This document shows, one piece after another, positions 49,534 through 61,790 of a stretch of DNA of 64,000 bases. The position numbers and the translations under genes are program-made. Source of the DNA: Branchiostoma floridae (lineage: Eukaryota; Chordata; Leptocardii; Amphioxiformes; Branchiostomatidae); NCBI RefSeq assembly GCF_000003815.2, contig NW_023365776.1:1-64000 (forward strand), in the 5' to 3' direction. Within the stretch, counting starts at the first letter, position 1. Every line of letters begins with the position of its first letter. Under the pieces are notes generated by a model. The model had not been told where the DNA came from. It saw only the letters and a list, made by a program, of their open reading frames with translations, and did not search any database.

Positions 49534-51350
49534 TTTTCGTATCCGGCTCGGCGAAAGACCAACAACGTTACTGCGTCCTAACAGTTCACCTTGTACTTAG
49601 TGTTTGCAGACACGTTCTCTCCGGCTGCGTAACACAATGACCGGGTCGCCAGGTACATAGCAACCACTCAGGTTCTCTGTAAGTAGGTGTGGTTCCAACA
49701 TTGCAAGTATGATCGGTCAATGTCGAATTTATAAGAGCTCCGCGACCTCGCACACGTACACTCGATACATGATGTTAACCTTTAACGACTTCGTGGGGTA
49801 GCGAGGAATAATGCAAGGGTGTTCTGTCCAGACTTTACAGGTCCTGGGTTTGAATACTCTGACATGCTCTGATGTTGTACCACAGGGAAAGGCAACTTAC
49901 ACGATTTTTTTTACTTCATCCGGGTGAAAATGAGCACCCAGGATCAGGTAGGGGCGTCTCTTGGATAAGACGTTAAATGGAGGTTCAGTGTTTCAGGAGA
50001 GTCACATCTCTTTCATCGGAAAGAGTAAGTGACCTTTCTGTCGTGAATGGATAAAATAAACCTGTTCCGGATATGCAGATTGTGCTGTTCATTACAGACC
50101 TATTGTGTCACATCATGAGGCGGTTTACAATAATATGCTTTTCATTGATTACCAAAATAAAGTACTCATTTGCATGAATTGTATCACTTAATGATCCTCT
50201 CTCCATATAAAGCAAAGTTGTTCGAACTATAAGTTATCACAGCCAAGAAGGTTGTTGTAGCATTTTGACATTGATTCTTCGATACTTGTTACTTAAAGTA
50301 GAATAAGTTATCTAAATCTAAAAATGGTTGAGGAACACTTTCCTGAGATATGATAGAACATTATTACAACGAAATTTACAACATAGTATGTAGCAGGTAT
50401 GATAAGGTCGTATAAGCAATACTCGTATAAAATATAAGCAATATTCATATAAATCATAACATTATATGGTTATGTTTATCACCTCTTTGCATATATAATG
50501 AGTAAAGGCTAAAAAGACATTGGTTGGTACCATGGTATCGTTTGGTTGGAATTTTATATTTGTGATATGAGGAAGTGACCATTTCAAGTCATATGTAATG
50601 CAAATTAGGTGACTTTCATATAGTTACCGATAATATTGCTTGGCGAAGGAAATACGTTGGAATATAAATATAGCGCGACCTTCAAAATGTTTTCTGTTAT
50701 ACTTTTATCCTTCGCTGTATGGACATATTTGAATGGTATCATGATTCCAATGTCTTTCAATGTTCAAGCTTTGCTGTTATACTGTATATTGTTTGCTTGC
50801 TGGGACTGAAGACAATGTAACGTCACTGAAACGCCTACCTGACCATAGCGGCATCTAGTGTAATATAGAAGTATTGCAGGAAAGTATGGTCCTCAAACAC
50901 CCAAGTAGATCGGCCCAAGGCACTTTTCCAAATCAAGTGTCATTAACCTGGATATTTTGTGACTTTTCTGCGCTGCAGTGTAACATGTACATATGAGTTT
51001 GTTTATAAACAACGTTACCAACTTAAAAAGCCGTGGATGTATATTCATGATATCTTGTGGGTTGGCGTGGGGAAACCGAAAGGCTTTCCAGCGCATTCCT
51101 ACGAAACTACGGCAAGACTTCCGGGCTTGAGATCTAGTGTTTTGGAAGTGATGTAGTCGTGGTTTTTGGGTGTCGGGTAGCTTTGGAGCGTGGGATATGT
51201 GCCGGAAGTTTTGGCTCTATTGTCAGGGTATGAGAAACATAGATAGAGAGCGTATAATACAATGAGAGAGAGAGAGAGAGAGAGAGAGGTACATAAGACA
51301 TTGACCAAGGAAGGAATCTCATGGTGGTGAATAATAACATTAACTAATGT
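49534..51350. other. Region upstream of GLUT with SINE and simple repeats
   Basis: No gene recognised. It contains a SINE remnant (49793-50060) and an AG run near 51264-51288. The GLUT promoter should lie close to 49534-49750 but no element was identified. Confidence 0.45.
49793..50060 (+). mobile_element. tRNA-derived SINE remnant
   Basis: A degenerate A-box region is followed by GGTCCTGGGTTTGAATACTC (B box), GGAAAGGCAACTTACACG, a T run, and the body phrases CCGGGTGAAAATGAGCACCC and AAGACGTTAAATGGAGGT. It is related to the SINE at 40771 by the 'AAAGG.(A)CTT.ACAC' phrase. Confidence 0.65.
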
Positions 51351-52401
51351 TTTATTTATTTATTTTTTTATTTATTAAGGTTCTCGCGGGCAAACACACA
51401 TTCACCCGAATTTTGACCTTATTACACACGTCAGGCTTACCAAAGCCACACAAAACACATAATAACAATAGCTGCATACGAACAACGACTTGTAGATTCC
51501 AGTTAACATGTGTATAACATTCATAATAGATTAAAATCAACGTATTGGAAAACGGTACCGAGTTACAAGAAGTACAGGTAATGGCTAACAACAAGTGTTA
51601 ATAGCACTACTGTGTAACCTTCTTGTTGTAGAGACGGATGGCGCTATGGAGGAAGGACTTGCTGAGTCTCTTAGTACGGGCTTTTGGTAAACTGATTGTC
51701 CTAGAGTTTCTAAGTGTGAGTCCCGTGGCCCCAGTTCTTGTGGGTGGAACCATGTCATGCAGGGGGTGGTCTTCCTTGAGCATGCGTTCAAACAGCTGTA
51801 CCGCTGCATCCTCCCGTCTGACCTTCAGTGTTGGCAAGTCGGGCACACTGCGTCTACCTCCAAGGGAGATTATGCGCAGGGCCCGGCGCTGTACCCTCTC
51901 GATGGCCAGTTCCTGCCCCTTACTGCACCCGACCAGTATAACATGGCCATACTCAAGTACTGGACGTACAAGTGACAGGTATATCTGTATCAGGTCCGTT
52001 ACACTGGTACCTTGCTTCGTCAACAGACGCAGATAATGTAGTCTGCGCGATGCTTTACTGATCATTGCAGAGATCTGTTCGTCGAAGGTGAGGTTCTTGT
52101 CCATGTAGAAACCTAGTCCTTTGGCACAGTCAACGGACGGAACTGGTTGGCCTCCAAGTGTGATCATAGGTGGAATCGGAGCAGATTTGCTGAAGCAGAT
52201 CTGGAGAAGCAAACTCTTCCCACCGTTCAGCGTCATCCTGTTGTCTACTGTCCAGGAGTTAAGATGAGTAGACTCCTCTTCCACAGTTGTATCCTGATCA
52301 GCTGAAGGCACAGGAATAGTCCTCGACAGGGAAACGTCATCGGCATATCCAACATCCATGGTGTCGTTATGCACGGTGGAGCGTGTGCTCATGAACAGCA
52401 A
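51351..52401 (-). pseudogene. 5'-truncated LINE: C-terminal half of reverse transcriptase with YADD motif
   Basis: A 264-codon frame (52401-51607) carries GYADDVSL, the catalytic YxDD box of reverse transcriptase, followed by MTLNGGKS (thumb entry), GLGFYMDKNLTFDEQISAMI, LVRPVLEYGHVILVGCSKGQ, LAIERVQRRALRIIS and a tail ending LHSAIRLYNKKVTQ. These are typical of ORF2 of non-LTR retrotransposons (CR1/L2/Jockey group). Endonuclease, fingers and most of the palm are missing. Below the stop (51351-51606) lies the probable 3' UTR, ending in an A-rich AATAAATA tail when read on the minus strand (near 51351-51385). The copy cannot be autonomous, but the remaining frame is undamaged, suggesting fairly recent insertion. 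Confidence 0.85.
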
Positions 52402-53733
52402 TCAGCATAATCAAAATGAAGGATACACAAATGCCAAAACTTCAATGTTACCAAATATTTTGCCTTCAAAATGAAATCTATAATCTGCTTTTGTACAAAA
52501 AGGAATTCCCAAGAACCCCGAGTAAAATTATATTGCTATATATGCACAATTAGCATGATTGATGATCTTGAAAAGTTTTCGTTACGTTTTGTGTTTGTTA
52601 TTGTCTTTTATATTAATTTATATGTTTGGTTCCTGCAAACTGTCAGGCTGGGCCCGGAGTGGAAAAATGTGACCATAGCTTGACTTAGCGATGCACATCT
52701 TGACCGTGAAGTTGTTTTTCCGTGAAGTTGTTGCGATTGACAAAGAACATTCCACAGCAACTAACATTACATCTAAGGCAAAGATTTTACCGATGCCATA
52801 TGAGATTATCTCCGATGCCATATGATACTGAATTTCGACGTTTGAAAAAATTAAGATGATTTTGCCTCCTTGAAATTCATGCAAAGATTCTAAAATGTAA
52901 CGTTATTAACTTGTTAATACTTGCTATGTTCACCGAGCTGTGAATTTATTGTAGATGCCACCCATGTGAGTCTTACCAGTGAACTTTGGACAGTTCATTT
53001 CCGCATGCGTAGTTGAACGACATTACCTAATACACGGGGGAATCCCCGGTTGCCGTTCCATTTCCAAAGTCTCAGACCTAAAGCGTTGTGGACGTTTCAG
53101 ACGTTAATTTTCTGTCTTTCCAGAGTAACGCGAATGTAAGTCCTTTGTTAATACGGCAACACACTATAGCAGTTCGCTGACGGAGTAATTCATTAATTCT
53201 GCTCTCTGTCTGTAGTCAATATGCCTAATGTGTATATGGCCTCCTTTGGTCAATATATGCCTAGTATTGCGTCACTTTTCTAACAGCTTTAATCTACAGC
53301 ATTTTCATAAGTCTTTCCGCCAATTCAGTAACAGCTAGTCCTCAGAGCTTGAAGACGCTGGCTGTACACTGAGTAAAATGTACTTAACTTTTCTTTCTAT
53401 CTGTAATTGCAATGTCCTTACAAGCTAGTCTGTAGTACAGTTAAGCATGCAGATTTACAGAAATAAAGTTCTTCTGTGGGGCAGTTTGAGAGACTGGATC
53501 AGTGGATAGAGAATTTTGCGCTTTCCGCGAATATTGCGGAAATTTAGATTGCAAATATTCGAACTGTAGACATATGAAGTAGGCTGGAACTTATTCTTGA
53601 TATCAACTTCATCAATTACTGGATGATGTTATTTGTACTGAATTTTTTAAACTGTGTGGCGCAGGAAAGTAGAAATACTACCCCACCCTCTTTTTAAATA
53701 TTTGTTTTCTTCATAGATCGTTGTGATCCCAAG
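52402..53733. other. Intergenic stretch upstream of the LRR-CARD gene
   Basis: No exon recognised. CAAGATGG at 53731-53738 gives a fair start context for the next gene. Confidence 0.4.
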
Positions 53734-55099
53734 ATGGCGACGACTAAATCAACATTCTTTGTTTGTGTAACAATGGCAGCATATTTAACTGCGCCGATTC
53801 AAAGTTGCCCGACGAAGTGCACCTGTGAAGAGCCGTCTCAAGGCCGTGTCTTTGTTGTTTGTAAGGGTCAAGGTTTAACATCCATCCCGATGGGACTTCC
53901 CAAAAACACATCTAAACTGAACCTTTCGCATAACAATTTCACAATCCTTGACTTCGGCATGTTGTCCGATCTACACCGACTGTATGAAATTGACCTGTCT
54001 TGGAATGAAATAAGCATGTTCCGCGGATCATTCGATATGATAAAAAACGTATACATGTTCGATCTCTCTCATAACAATATCGAGTTTCTCCCTCGTAAAA
54101 CGTTTAAAAATGCGTTCCACGAATTTAAATCTATCAGTTTGCGGGGAAACCCATTCAACTGTGACTGTAATCAATGGAACAGCGACCTCTGTGATTGTAG
54201 CGATGATATTTTCAGTTGCACATGCACCATGCAATGGTTAAAAGAAATGATTATCAACTTTCTTTCGAGCGACGAGTATATGTTTGGGGCCACTCTCTGC
54301 CAGAAGCCAGCCGCACTTCATAACGTGCCTATAACACGGGTTAACTTTATGCCGCACGTATGTGAAACTAAGTATCAGAAGATAGTAGGTGGGACTGTAG
54401 GAGCAGTTGCACTAATCATAGCCGTAGTTGCCGTTTACGCATTGTACAAATTGAAAAAGTGTTGCCATTGTTACGACGAAACAAACGAGAATGTCGGGCG
54501 AAACATTGAAGAAGTGCAGTGCGAGTTAACTGTGTGCGACCCTAGACATCCAAATGTCTGTCCTGCGTCTGCATACCCGTATCAAGGTAAGTCATTCAGC
54601 TCCGTTCAAAGCAGTCGTTCAGTTCCTTGAAAATGTTGCCTTAAGTTTCTAGTATTTTGATATTTTACAGCCAGACCATCGAACTTTTTGTGTGTTTGTA
54701 TCCTGCGGAACGTTTGTTGCTACTTATGCTCCTACCATTCTCTGATTTCAAGCCCGTCAATGAAAATGATGTCACCCAAACCTTTGAAATATCTTTTTCA
54801 ACACATTTCTATACTTTCATTACAAAGGGCCGGCAGAGGACCTTGAAGATCTGATTAAGAGGAACTACCCACTGCTGAAGGAAAGGCTTCAGGTGTCAGA
54901 CCTATTTCCTCTTCTCATCCAGCGGGGCTTCCTGCAGATTCAAGAGAAGGAAAAAATCAACAGTACAACAACCACACAGGGGAAGGCCGAGGCTCTCTTG
55001 GACCTTCTTAGTCAGCAGGGAAAGTGCAGCAGCTATGAGTTTGTGGAGATTCTTAAGGAAGGAAAGCATAAGCATATCATAGGCCAATTGAAACAATAG
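53734..55099 (+). CDS. Transmembrane leucine-rich-repeat receptor with C-terminal cytoplasmic CARD (two exons)
   Basis: Exons are 53734-54586 and 54828-55099, joined across a 241-bp GT/AG intron in matching phase 1, giving 374 aa. In order: signal peptide 1-24 (ends PIQS/CPTKC); LRRNT with Cys25, 29, 31 and 43; three to four LRRs about 57-137 (LNLSHNNFTILD, IDLSWNEISMF, FDLSHNNIEFLP, ISLRGNPF); LRRCT 139-210 starting NPFNCDC; membrane segment about 217-238 (IVGGTVGAVALIIAVVAVYA) stopped by KLKKCC; a Cys-containing linker; and from 286 a CARD-like death fold with LIKRNYPLLKERL, LFPLLIQRGFL, EKEKINS, QGKAEALLDLLSQQGKCS and FVEILKEGKHKHIIGQL. The layout suggests an extracellular sensor signalling through CARD-CARD contacts, as an innate-immune or cell-adhesion receptor; that function is inference. 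The LRRCT holds an odd Cys-rich insert (about 146-164) between NPFNCDC and TMQWLKEM. The death-fold subtype is by eye. Confidence 0.88.
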
Positions 55100-55775
55100 C
55101 CATGACTGGTAATTTCAGTTCTGTTAACGTGATACATGTACATTGTATCAATGTGTACAATATACTCAATTCTAGGTGTAATTAAGTCAATATAGAGCCT
55201 GCCACAAAATATAGATTGATACATGTATCACGTAATGCAAAATGAAGAAGGCAACAGTGGATAAATTCTCAAAGGATCCAGGCATTTCAGACACCATCCA
55301 TCATCTTTCATTAGTGACTATGGATGAGTCTATCAGTGAATGCAGCGTGACCTGTACATACATGAACAATCTTAATTGGTATGATGATTTGTTACTGGAA
55401 AAATCAGTTTTCTACTGTTAAACCTGGTACTGTATTGCTCTTTTGTTGTGCAAAGTCTTGCTTTATTTTTTGACTAGCTTGGTTCCTAGCTGAAACGCTG
55501 ATACAATGACTGAAAAATGTATGGTTTTGATTTTGAGTTTTCAACTAATAAGCTTGAATGTAAAGTTGATTAATGTCAGTTGGTACGAAGAAAAAGAAGG
55601 TAATCACACAGTAACCTTACTAACTGTTGCAAAGTAGCAACATTAGGGCCACATTGTGTTCATGTAAACTACCTTCTAAGCAGAAATAACAAAGCTCCTT
55701 GTACACAGCCAAGTGTTTAAACCATAGATGTTTCGGTGAAAGCTTTGTTACTTTCCTCAACGGAATACTGACTTA
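55100..55775. other. 3' flank of the LRR-CARD gene
   Basis: AT-rich, presumed 3' UTR. No gene recognised. Confidence 0.4.
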
Positions 55776-56100
55776 TTTTGCTCCGCAAAAATGTGTTTTA
55801 CAATCCATGAATTTTCTACCGACACCAAGAAAATAAAGATGTGGTCAGAGACGAAATCAGGTTTGGCGGAACACAACAATTTATTCCTCAAACGGGAAAT
55901 CAATCGAATATGTGTATCAGTTTGAGATACCCACGAAGCAATAACACAAATGACGTCAACAGGTTTTGGGGGTAATCCCCATGGGAATACACAGCACGTC
56001 AATCAGCTAATGGTCCAATTACATCAATATTATGACATTGTCAAACATGAGAAAATACAAACAAAATTGTTTACATGGTAAAACTTACAAATCTAACCAC
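55776..56100. repeat. 325-bp near-identical duplicated segment, copy 1
   Basis: It matches 62816-63140 base for base except C at 55874 where copy 2 has T, an offset of exactly 7040. Both copies start TTTTGCTCCGCAAAAATG and end CTTACAAATCTAACCAC. An 81-codon minus-strand frame in it has no recognisable domain. Probably a recently moved element or 3' tail of one. No inverted ends seen. Confidence 0.93.
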
Positions 56101-59100
56101 AGAGCTAAGATAAACAACACCAAAAAAAATGCTGAGGAACCACAGTTGAAATGCTTAAATTCGCAAAAGAAAGACAGAGAACAAGCATAAAATTTGCAAC
56201 GAAATCCTTAATCGACCGTTCAGACTGAAAGGTTAATTAGATAAGAAAGAAAACAGCTAAAGTGGACAAACAGGTAATGTCGAAGTCAATCACGGTATGT
56301 ATGAAACAGAAGTGTTGACGTACAAATGGATGACTAGATATGTTGTCTAAGCGATCAACATGTTAACTACACGTCAATAGCTGCTAGTACTAGGAGGATT
56401 GAAGATGAAGCTTTACTATACCTAGCCGCTGATGAGTGCCTATGGTAAGGCTGATACGGAAACAAGCAAATTCAAAATGATATTTGGACAACATCGGATT
56501 CCTCAATAACGGTAAAGGCTGTACAAGGTTGTAGGGCGTATCTTCCGCCAAGGTTAATAGTGGAGCTACATGTATAAACAAAAACGCGTACGTCACTAAC
56601 GTCCTATGCTTTTTAGAGGCGTACAATCACAGGATAATCTAACGTACTTAATGCACCTTTCTACGGCCTAATTTAAAACTTGAAGTAAATATATTCTGAT
56701 GCGGGTCTGGATACAGCTATCTGTTACATATTATACTTGTCTCATTCATTTGAAAGTCGCAAGATATAGGCTATACAATGTGCCTTTTATGGCTGAGTCA
56801 TAAAGGAAGTTGCAACTAAGCCGTGTGTCTTGTTAACGCTGAACTGTGAGTGCGCAGAAGGAATTTCAAGAGAGGAACTTATGAAATAGGCACGTTGACC
56901 GGTGTATTGGACGACAGAGCTGTCAAATGGAATGCCCAAACTTCATGGCTGTTTGAAATCGAGAATAGTGCCGCAATGCCGGCTACCCCAACCCTAACTC
57001 CCGTAGGAGGGGGGAGGTAGGATTTACCCATTGCTGTAAACGGCAGGACAGGTGTTTACTCACCTTAAGTAGGAATTGTCAAGAAGTTAATGTATAGGTC
57101 CAGTTTGTTCCGGTACAAGTGCGTATTATCTATTGTATATTCTAGAATCGTTGAATATGAGCACTAGACATAAGATGAGGAATGTCATGCAATAAAGTTC
57201 ATTATTTCATTCATTTTTCTCCTACAGCTTCAAGATTAGATAAGCCGCTTATTGAGTAAACAAGTACATGTAAAGCGATGGAACAATGTAACTAATACTA
57301 GTAGCACTTAACTGGGAACAAGACATAGTGCATGGCGGAGTGGGAAGGCGTTAACATAGTGCCGACCGAAACTGACACCTGCAGTGAATTATTTACGAGA
57401 AAGTTTCTTAATACTATATCAGTCGGAAAGGTCCATGGTTCATAAACCAATGGTACAAGTATCAGTCGCAGCAGAAAACAAAATGTCTATATGTGAGACA
57501 GTTAGTGCAGCCAGTTGGGAGGGCCCAGGTACTAGCTGAAGCGGACTCTGCCTGCAGATGAAACTGTAGACTCGGTCGTTGACAGGATGTCCGTGCAGGA
57601 GGTTTGGACTGGGAACAGGCAGGTGTCCAGGCCCGTACACATTTGGGGCTCCGCGGCATCGGGTCAGTGGGCTGTCAGGCGGGGCACCAGCCGTCCTCCG
57701 GTGAGAGGTGTTCCGAAATGCCTGTCGAAAGGGCCTCGGGCTCGCAATACATGGAAATGAAGTATAAAACAAAGTCATTAAATGTATTCCGAAAAGAGTG
57801 TTCCAGTCCGAGACTAATATATATATACCACAACAATCTAGAAATCGGCTCATTTCAATTGGAGCCTTGACAAAAATGGGGGATAATGTGTTGTATTTAG
57901 TATCGCGCGCATAGCGTACTGAAGATAGACAGTTCATCTGGGAGAATCCAGTGAAACAAAGACTTTCTCGAATTTGAAATAAAAAATTGTCTGATTTTGG
58001 TGTTATAAGCTCTTGGCAGAATGTATGATACAAGATAGAGTCCAAGTAATCCGTAAAATATTATTGTAGGTGAATAGATAATACGTCAGGGTTTTAAGAT
58101 TTTTCGCACCTTGCTATACTCTCTGGTTATACCGTGGCTGTATAGCGGCAAAGGTTTCGGTTTCAATGTTGACGGGTTGTCAATTTAAAGCCAACACAAC
58201 TTCTGACGGTCTGAACAGAACAAGATTGGAATGTCTGCCTTACATGGCGAGACGAGCAAATGCAATTTTTATCTAATAGATGATGACTTAGATACATTGA
58301 ACTACATGTCGGAGGGAAGAAGAGGCATCCTACACACTTCTCCCCGTGACATTGGCCGTGTTAGAAACAGTGCAGTCGAATAACTGTATTGCGCAGAGAC
58401 AAAACATGTGCCGAAATGATTGATTGTCACCGCTCTTGAATTTGACAGGTCCTGGTAGACGACAGGACAATTGCCAGCGGGAGCCTTTAACACTGTTGTA
58501 CCTGGCGGCTTTTGGCGCCTGTAAATTTATTAAGTGGCAACCGTCGATTACAAAGAGATGTCGGCATCACGATGGGGTGGCTTTGGTACAATTAGATTTA
58601 CGCCGTGGGCACACAGATCGAAGAGAAATGTCTACCGAACACGGGAGGTTCATGTTAATTCCATGTGTTTCAAACGCATAATGTAAATGAGCATATACAT
58701 CGTGCTCTCAGAAAGCACTGCAACAGCAGCGTAGCAAAATGAACGAAACGCAATATGGACGGCATAGATTCACCAGGTAAATTATTTCGAATTAGTAATG
58801 CAGAGGAAATTATGAGGAAAAACCTGGGGGGTGGGAGGGTAACATTGACCAAGGAGGGCTCGATGTCGAAACAAGGAATCGCATAATTTGACCGCGCGTT
58901 GAAGAGTGACCGATTGTCCCTCGTTTCCCGTTATCTGTCGGGTAATCAAATAATATACTTCGACTATATCTGTGATATTTTTATATGTATATATGATTTG
59001 ACTTGTTGTGACCCGTACTTAGCTCGGTTGGGCAAGAATGTACAATAAGTGTCTTCATTCATTCATTCAATATATGGACCGATGAGATCGCGCCACGTAT

Positions 59101-59510
59101 TTGCCTAGTGGCAGGGAACCTGTCTTGATTACGAAGACGCCGGATTTACTAACATTGCTGAGAGAATTTTGGAAATGAACAGAATAAGTGCACCGGGGTG
59201 TTATGGCAAACCTCTCGATGTTAGATTCATCTATAAAATGCACTGGGGTAATTTTGGCTCCCCACGCGAGCTGGGTTCCTACTAATAAGCGAGTAGAGCC
59301 GAGGTACCAAGTATGTAAAGAGAGCAATTAGAGGCCCTATGAAAACAAGGCATCGGCTAGTCTATAAAGTATAATGGCATTTTTAAACAAACGGTTAGCG
59401 GAGGTGCAAAAACAGAGCTTGGCAATACTCAATTGTCTGTAAGATAAATTGAAAGAAGAAAAAAAATACAATATGTCGCATGTCGATAAATTCAGAATGT
59501 TAAGAACTGC
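56101..59510. other. Intergenic stretch, no gene assigned
   Basis: Open frames at 57440-58045 (minus) and 57604-57870 (plus) overlap each other and show no domain, so neither is called. Otherwise nothing recognised. Confidence 0.45.
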
Positions 59511-59512
59511 GC

Positions 59513-59945
59513 CATTCGGACAGAACAAATCGTCCGCCAGCACATATACAAGTAACGATAATTGTGCCTCACGAACAGAACAAAATCGTCTGCCGGCACA
59601 TATAAAAATAATGATAAATATTATTATTGTGCCTCACGGGCAGAACAAAATCGCCTGCCGGCACATATAGAAGTAATAATAATTGTGCCTCACGGGCAGA
59701 GCAAAATCGCCTGCCGGCACATATAAAGATAATGATAATTGTGCCTCACGGGCAGAACAAAATCGTCTGCCGGCACATATACAAGTACATTTGTAATAAC
59801 AATTGTGCCTCACGGACAGAACAAAATCGTCTGCCGGCACATATACAAGTAATAACAATTGTGCCTCACAGACAGAACAAATTCGTCTGCCGGCACATAT
59901 AAATTTAATAATACTTCGCCACACGGACAGAATACGTCTGCCATA
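59513..59945. repeat. Tandem array of about eight hairpin-forming units of 55-67 bp
   Basis: Each unit has a conserved core TGTGCCTCACGGGCAGAACA-AAATCGTCTGCCGGCACATAT, followed by a variable AT-rich spacer of about 15-25 bp (AAAATAATGATAA-type). Within the core, TGTGCC pairs with GGCACA and GGCAG with CTGCC, so every unit can fold into a stem with an AACAAAATCGT loop and a TCACG bulge. The first and last units are degraded. Confidence 0.9.
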
Positions 59946-61290
59946 ATGGAATTACCCACCGTTCAAAACTTTTTTTTTTATTAGCTGAATAATAGGACAC
60001 GAAATGCGACGTGCATGCGTGGGTGGGGGATCTAATGTCTGGCTGAAAACGACTGCTTAATTACGTAGGTAACAAAATTTGCATAAACGTGATCTTGAGA
60101 AATCTGTAAACATGACTTAGAACATGGCCATCTTTCCTCAGCCAATCAGGAGCGAGTATTTCTTGTGACTATATCCACATAGTATGGTGTCCCTAGGGGT
60201 AGGGGTGTACTAAGTAACGAATAAATTGACTAAGTTGGAGACGCCCACCATTCAACTGAATGGTCTCCCTTGGGGTAGGGGTGTACCAACCAACGAATAA
60301 ATTGACTAAGTTGGAGAAGCCCACCTTTCTCATGCAAATAAAAGCAATTAAAGAATTAACAAAAAGGGAAACAGCAAATCAACCTATGTTACTGAACATC
60401 TTTATTCATAACATAAACAAAGGAAATTCTTACGATCATGAAAGAAAGTCAGAAAACGAACAAGACAATAATAAAGAGTTTCTTGTAACAAGAAGATGTA
60501 CAAACAGCGTTACATCAAACTGTCAAAGACATGAAAAAATATAACCTCCTTGGTTACATCAAGCTAGGGAACAGGCTCCAAGATAGTAAAGAAAAACTAG
60601 TAGAGATGCTACATAAAAACATGCGAGTTAAATTGATCAAAACGATCAATACTTCCATAAACGAGAAACAAACTAAAAATGCAGGAAGATAATGCATGAT
60701 GTGGTCTACCAGGAACGGGTCAAACTGGGAACAGGACAGCTCGTCAGAACGGTTGCTCCAGCAGGGCGAATGAAAATGGGGGAGGAGGCAGCGACATCGG
60801 CCGGTCTGTCTGGCAAGAACTGGTCAGGATCAAAACTACAGAACAGTTCGGCAGAGATGCCACCATGCCGCAGCAAAACGTTTTACACCAGCTCGAGCTG
60901 GAACTCAGACATGTCGGGTTGTGTACGGAACTCGCCTGAACATACTGTGAAAACGGCTGAACATACTCGAGAAATGGGCCTTCAAAACATGCCACGTCCT
61001 GCTCATTTGAGGTCAGGTTGGGAACTGGAATCAGTCTGACCTACACCAACAGAACAATGGCATTGTGGTGCAAAAAAGTGTTGTAAAACCAGACATGAAT
61101 TTCACACAAGCCTCATGAGGAAAGGTGTGAGGCGCCATCACCAGGGTCATGAATGGGAAATAGGAGAAGAATATAGCCTGTCTGTTCGCTTGCTAGGAAA
61201 ACAAACTGCATGTTTCTAATGACTAAAAAAGTGTATTTTGCTTCGGAAAGATGGCCATGTTCTAAGTCAGATAGATCCTGGTAGTGTCCT
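59946..61290. other. Intergenic stretch with a local duplication, no gene assigned
   Basis: A direct duplication at 60183-60335 is listed separately. Frames at 60692-61039 (plus) and 60744-60995 (minus) overlap and have no recognisable domain. TGAATAAAGATG, read on the minus strand near 60400, could be a polyadenylation signal for an unrecognised minus-strand transcript. Confidence 0.4.
60183..60335. repeat. Direct tandem duplication of about 77 bp
   Basis: GGTAGGGGTGTACTAAGTAA / GGTAGGGGTGTACCAACCAA followed by CGAATAAATTGACTAAGTTG and GAG(A)(C/A)GCCCACC occurs twice. Confidence 0.85.
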
Positions 61291-61790
61291 GACTATGTGC
61301 CCCGCCCGAGACCAAAAATAACCCGGCAGCCGCTGGGAGACCAGCAGGACCCCAACCGGAAGAGCCAAAAAATAGTCCGCAAATTACCCGCCAGGGTCCC
61401 TATGTGGAAATGTGACCATGGCCCAACTTGTCCTGTTTGATGACAGAGGGACCCGTCAGCGGCCCTGGCGTTGTTCCGGGATGACACAACGGATGCAATA
61501 GTTTGTAATGCAAGAAGGTTGGGCCTGTACCGTCGAGTACCGTCGGGGTACCGGGCGGGTACCGGGCAGGTACTGTAGGGGACTCTGCCGATGCGTTCAC
61601 GATTAGTTGACGGCTTTGATTCGGCGTATTTTCCTGCCCGGACCCCGGTTGATTTTAGGTCCGACTTAGAATCAACCGGGGCCCCGCCCGAGCCCCAAAA
61701 TAGCCCGGCAGCCGCCGGGGGTCTCACGGGGCCCCGCCCGAAAGTACAACAATTCCGCCCCTAACCTACCCGGCCGGGCCCCTTTGTGCA
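61290..61790. repeat. GC-rich dispersed repeat with internal palindrome
   Basis: GCCCCGCCCGAG.CC.AAAATA.CCCGGCAGCCGC occurs at about 61300 and again at 61681. Between them, CCCCGGTTGATTTTAGGTC and GACTTAGAATCAACCGGGG form a palindrome. The family also appears at 41650-41930, 44680-44720 and inside the MITE at 44936-45203. Confidence 0.7.

Noticed and set aside
55757-56002. 81-codon minus-strand frame also found at 62812-63042
   Set aside because: It is conserved only because the 325-bp segment was duplicated recently. No domain or splice evidence.
57440-58045. 201-codon minus-strand frame
   Set aside because: No recognisable domain, no splice support and overlapping frames on both strands. 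Cannot be supported as a gene, though it is the longest unexplained frame on the right side.
59513-59945. CRISPR-like array
   Set aside because: The repeats are hairpin-forming and spaced, but spacers are AT-rich, related to each other and variable in length, and this is animal DNA. A tandem minisatellite is the better reading.
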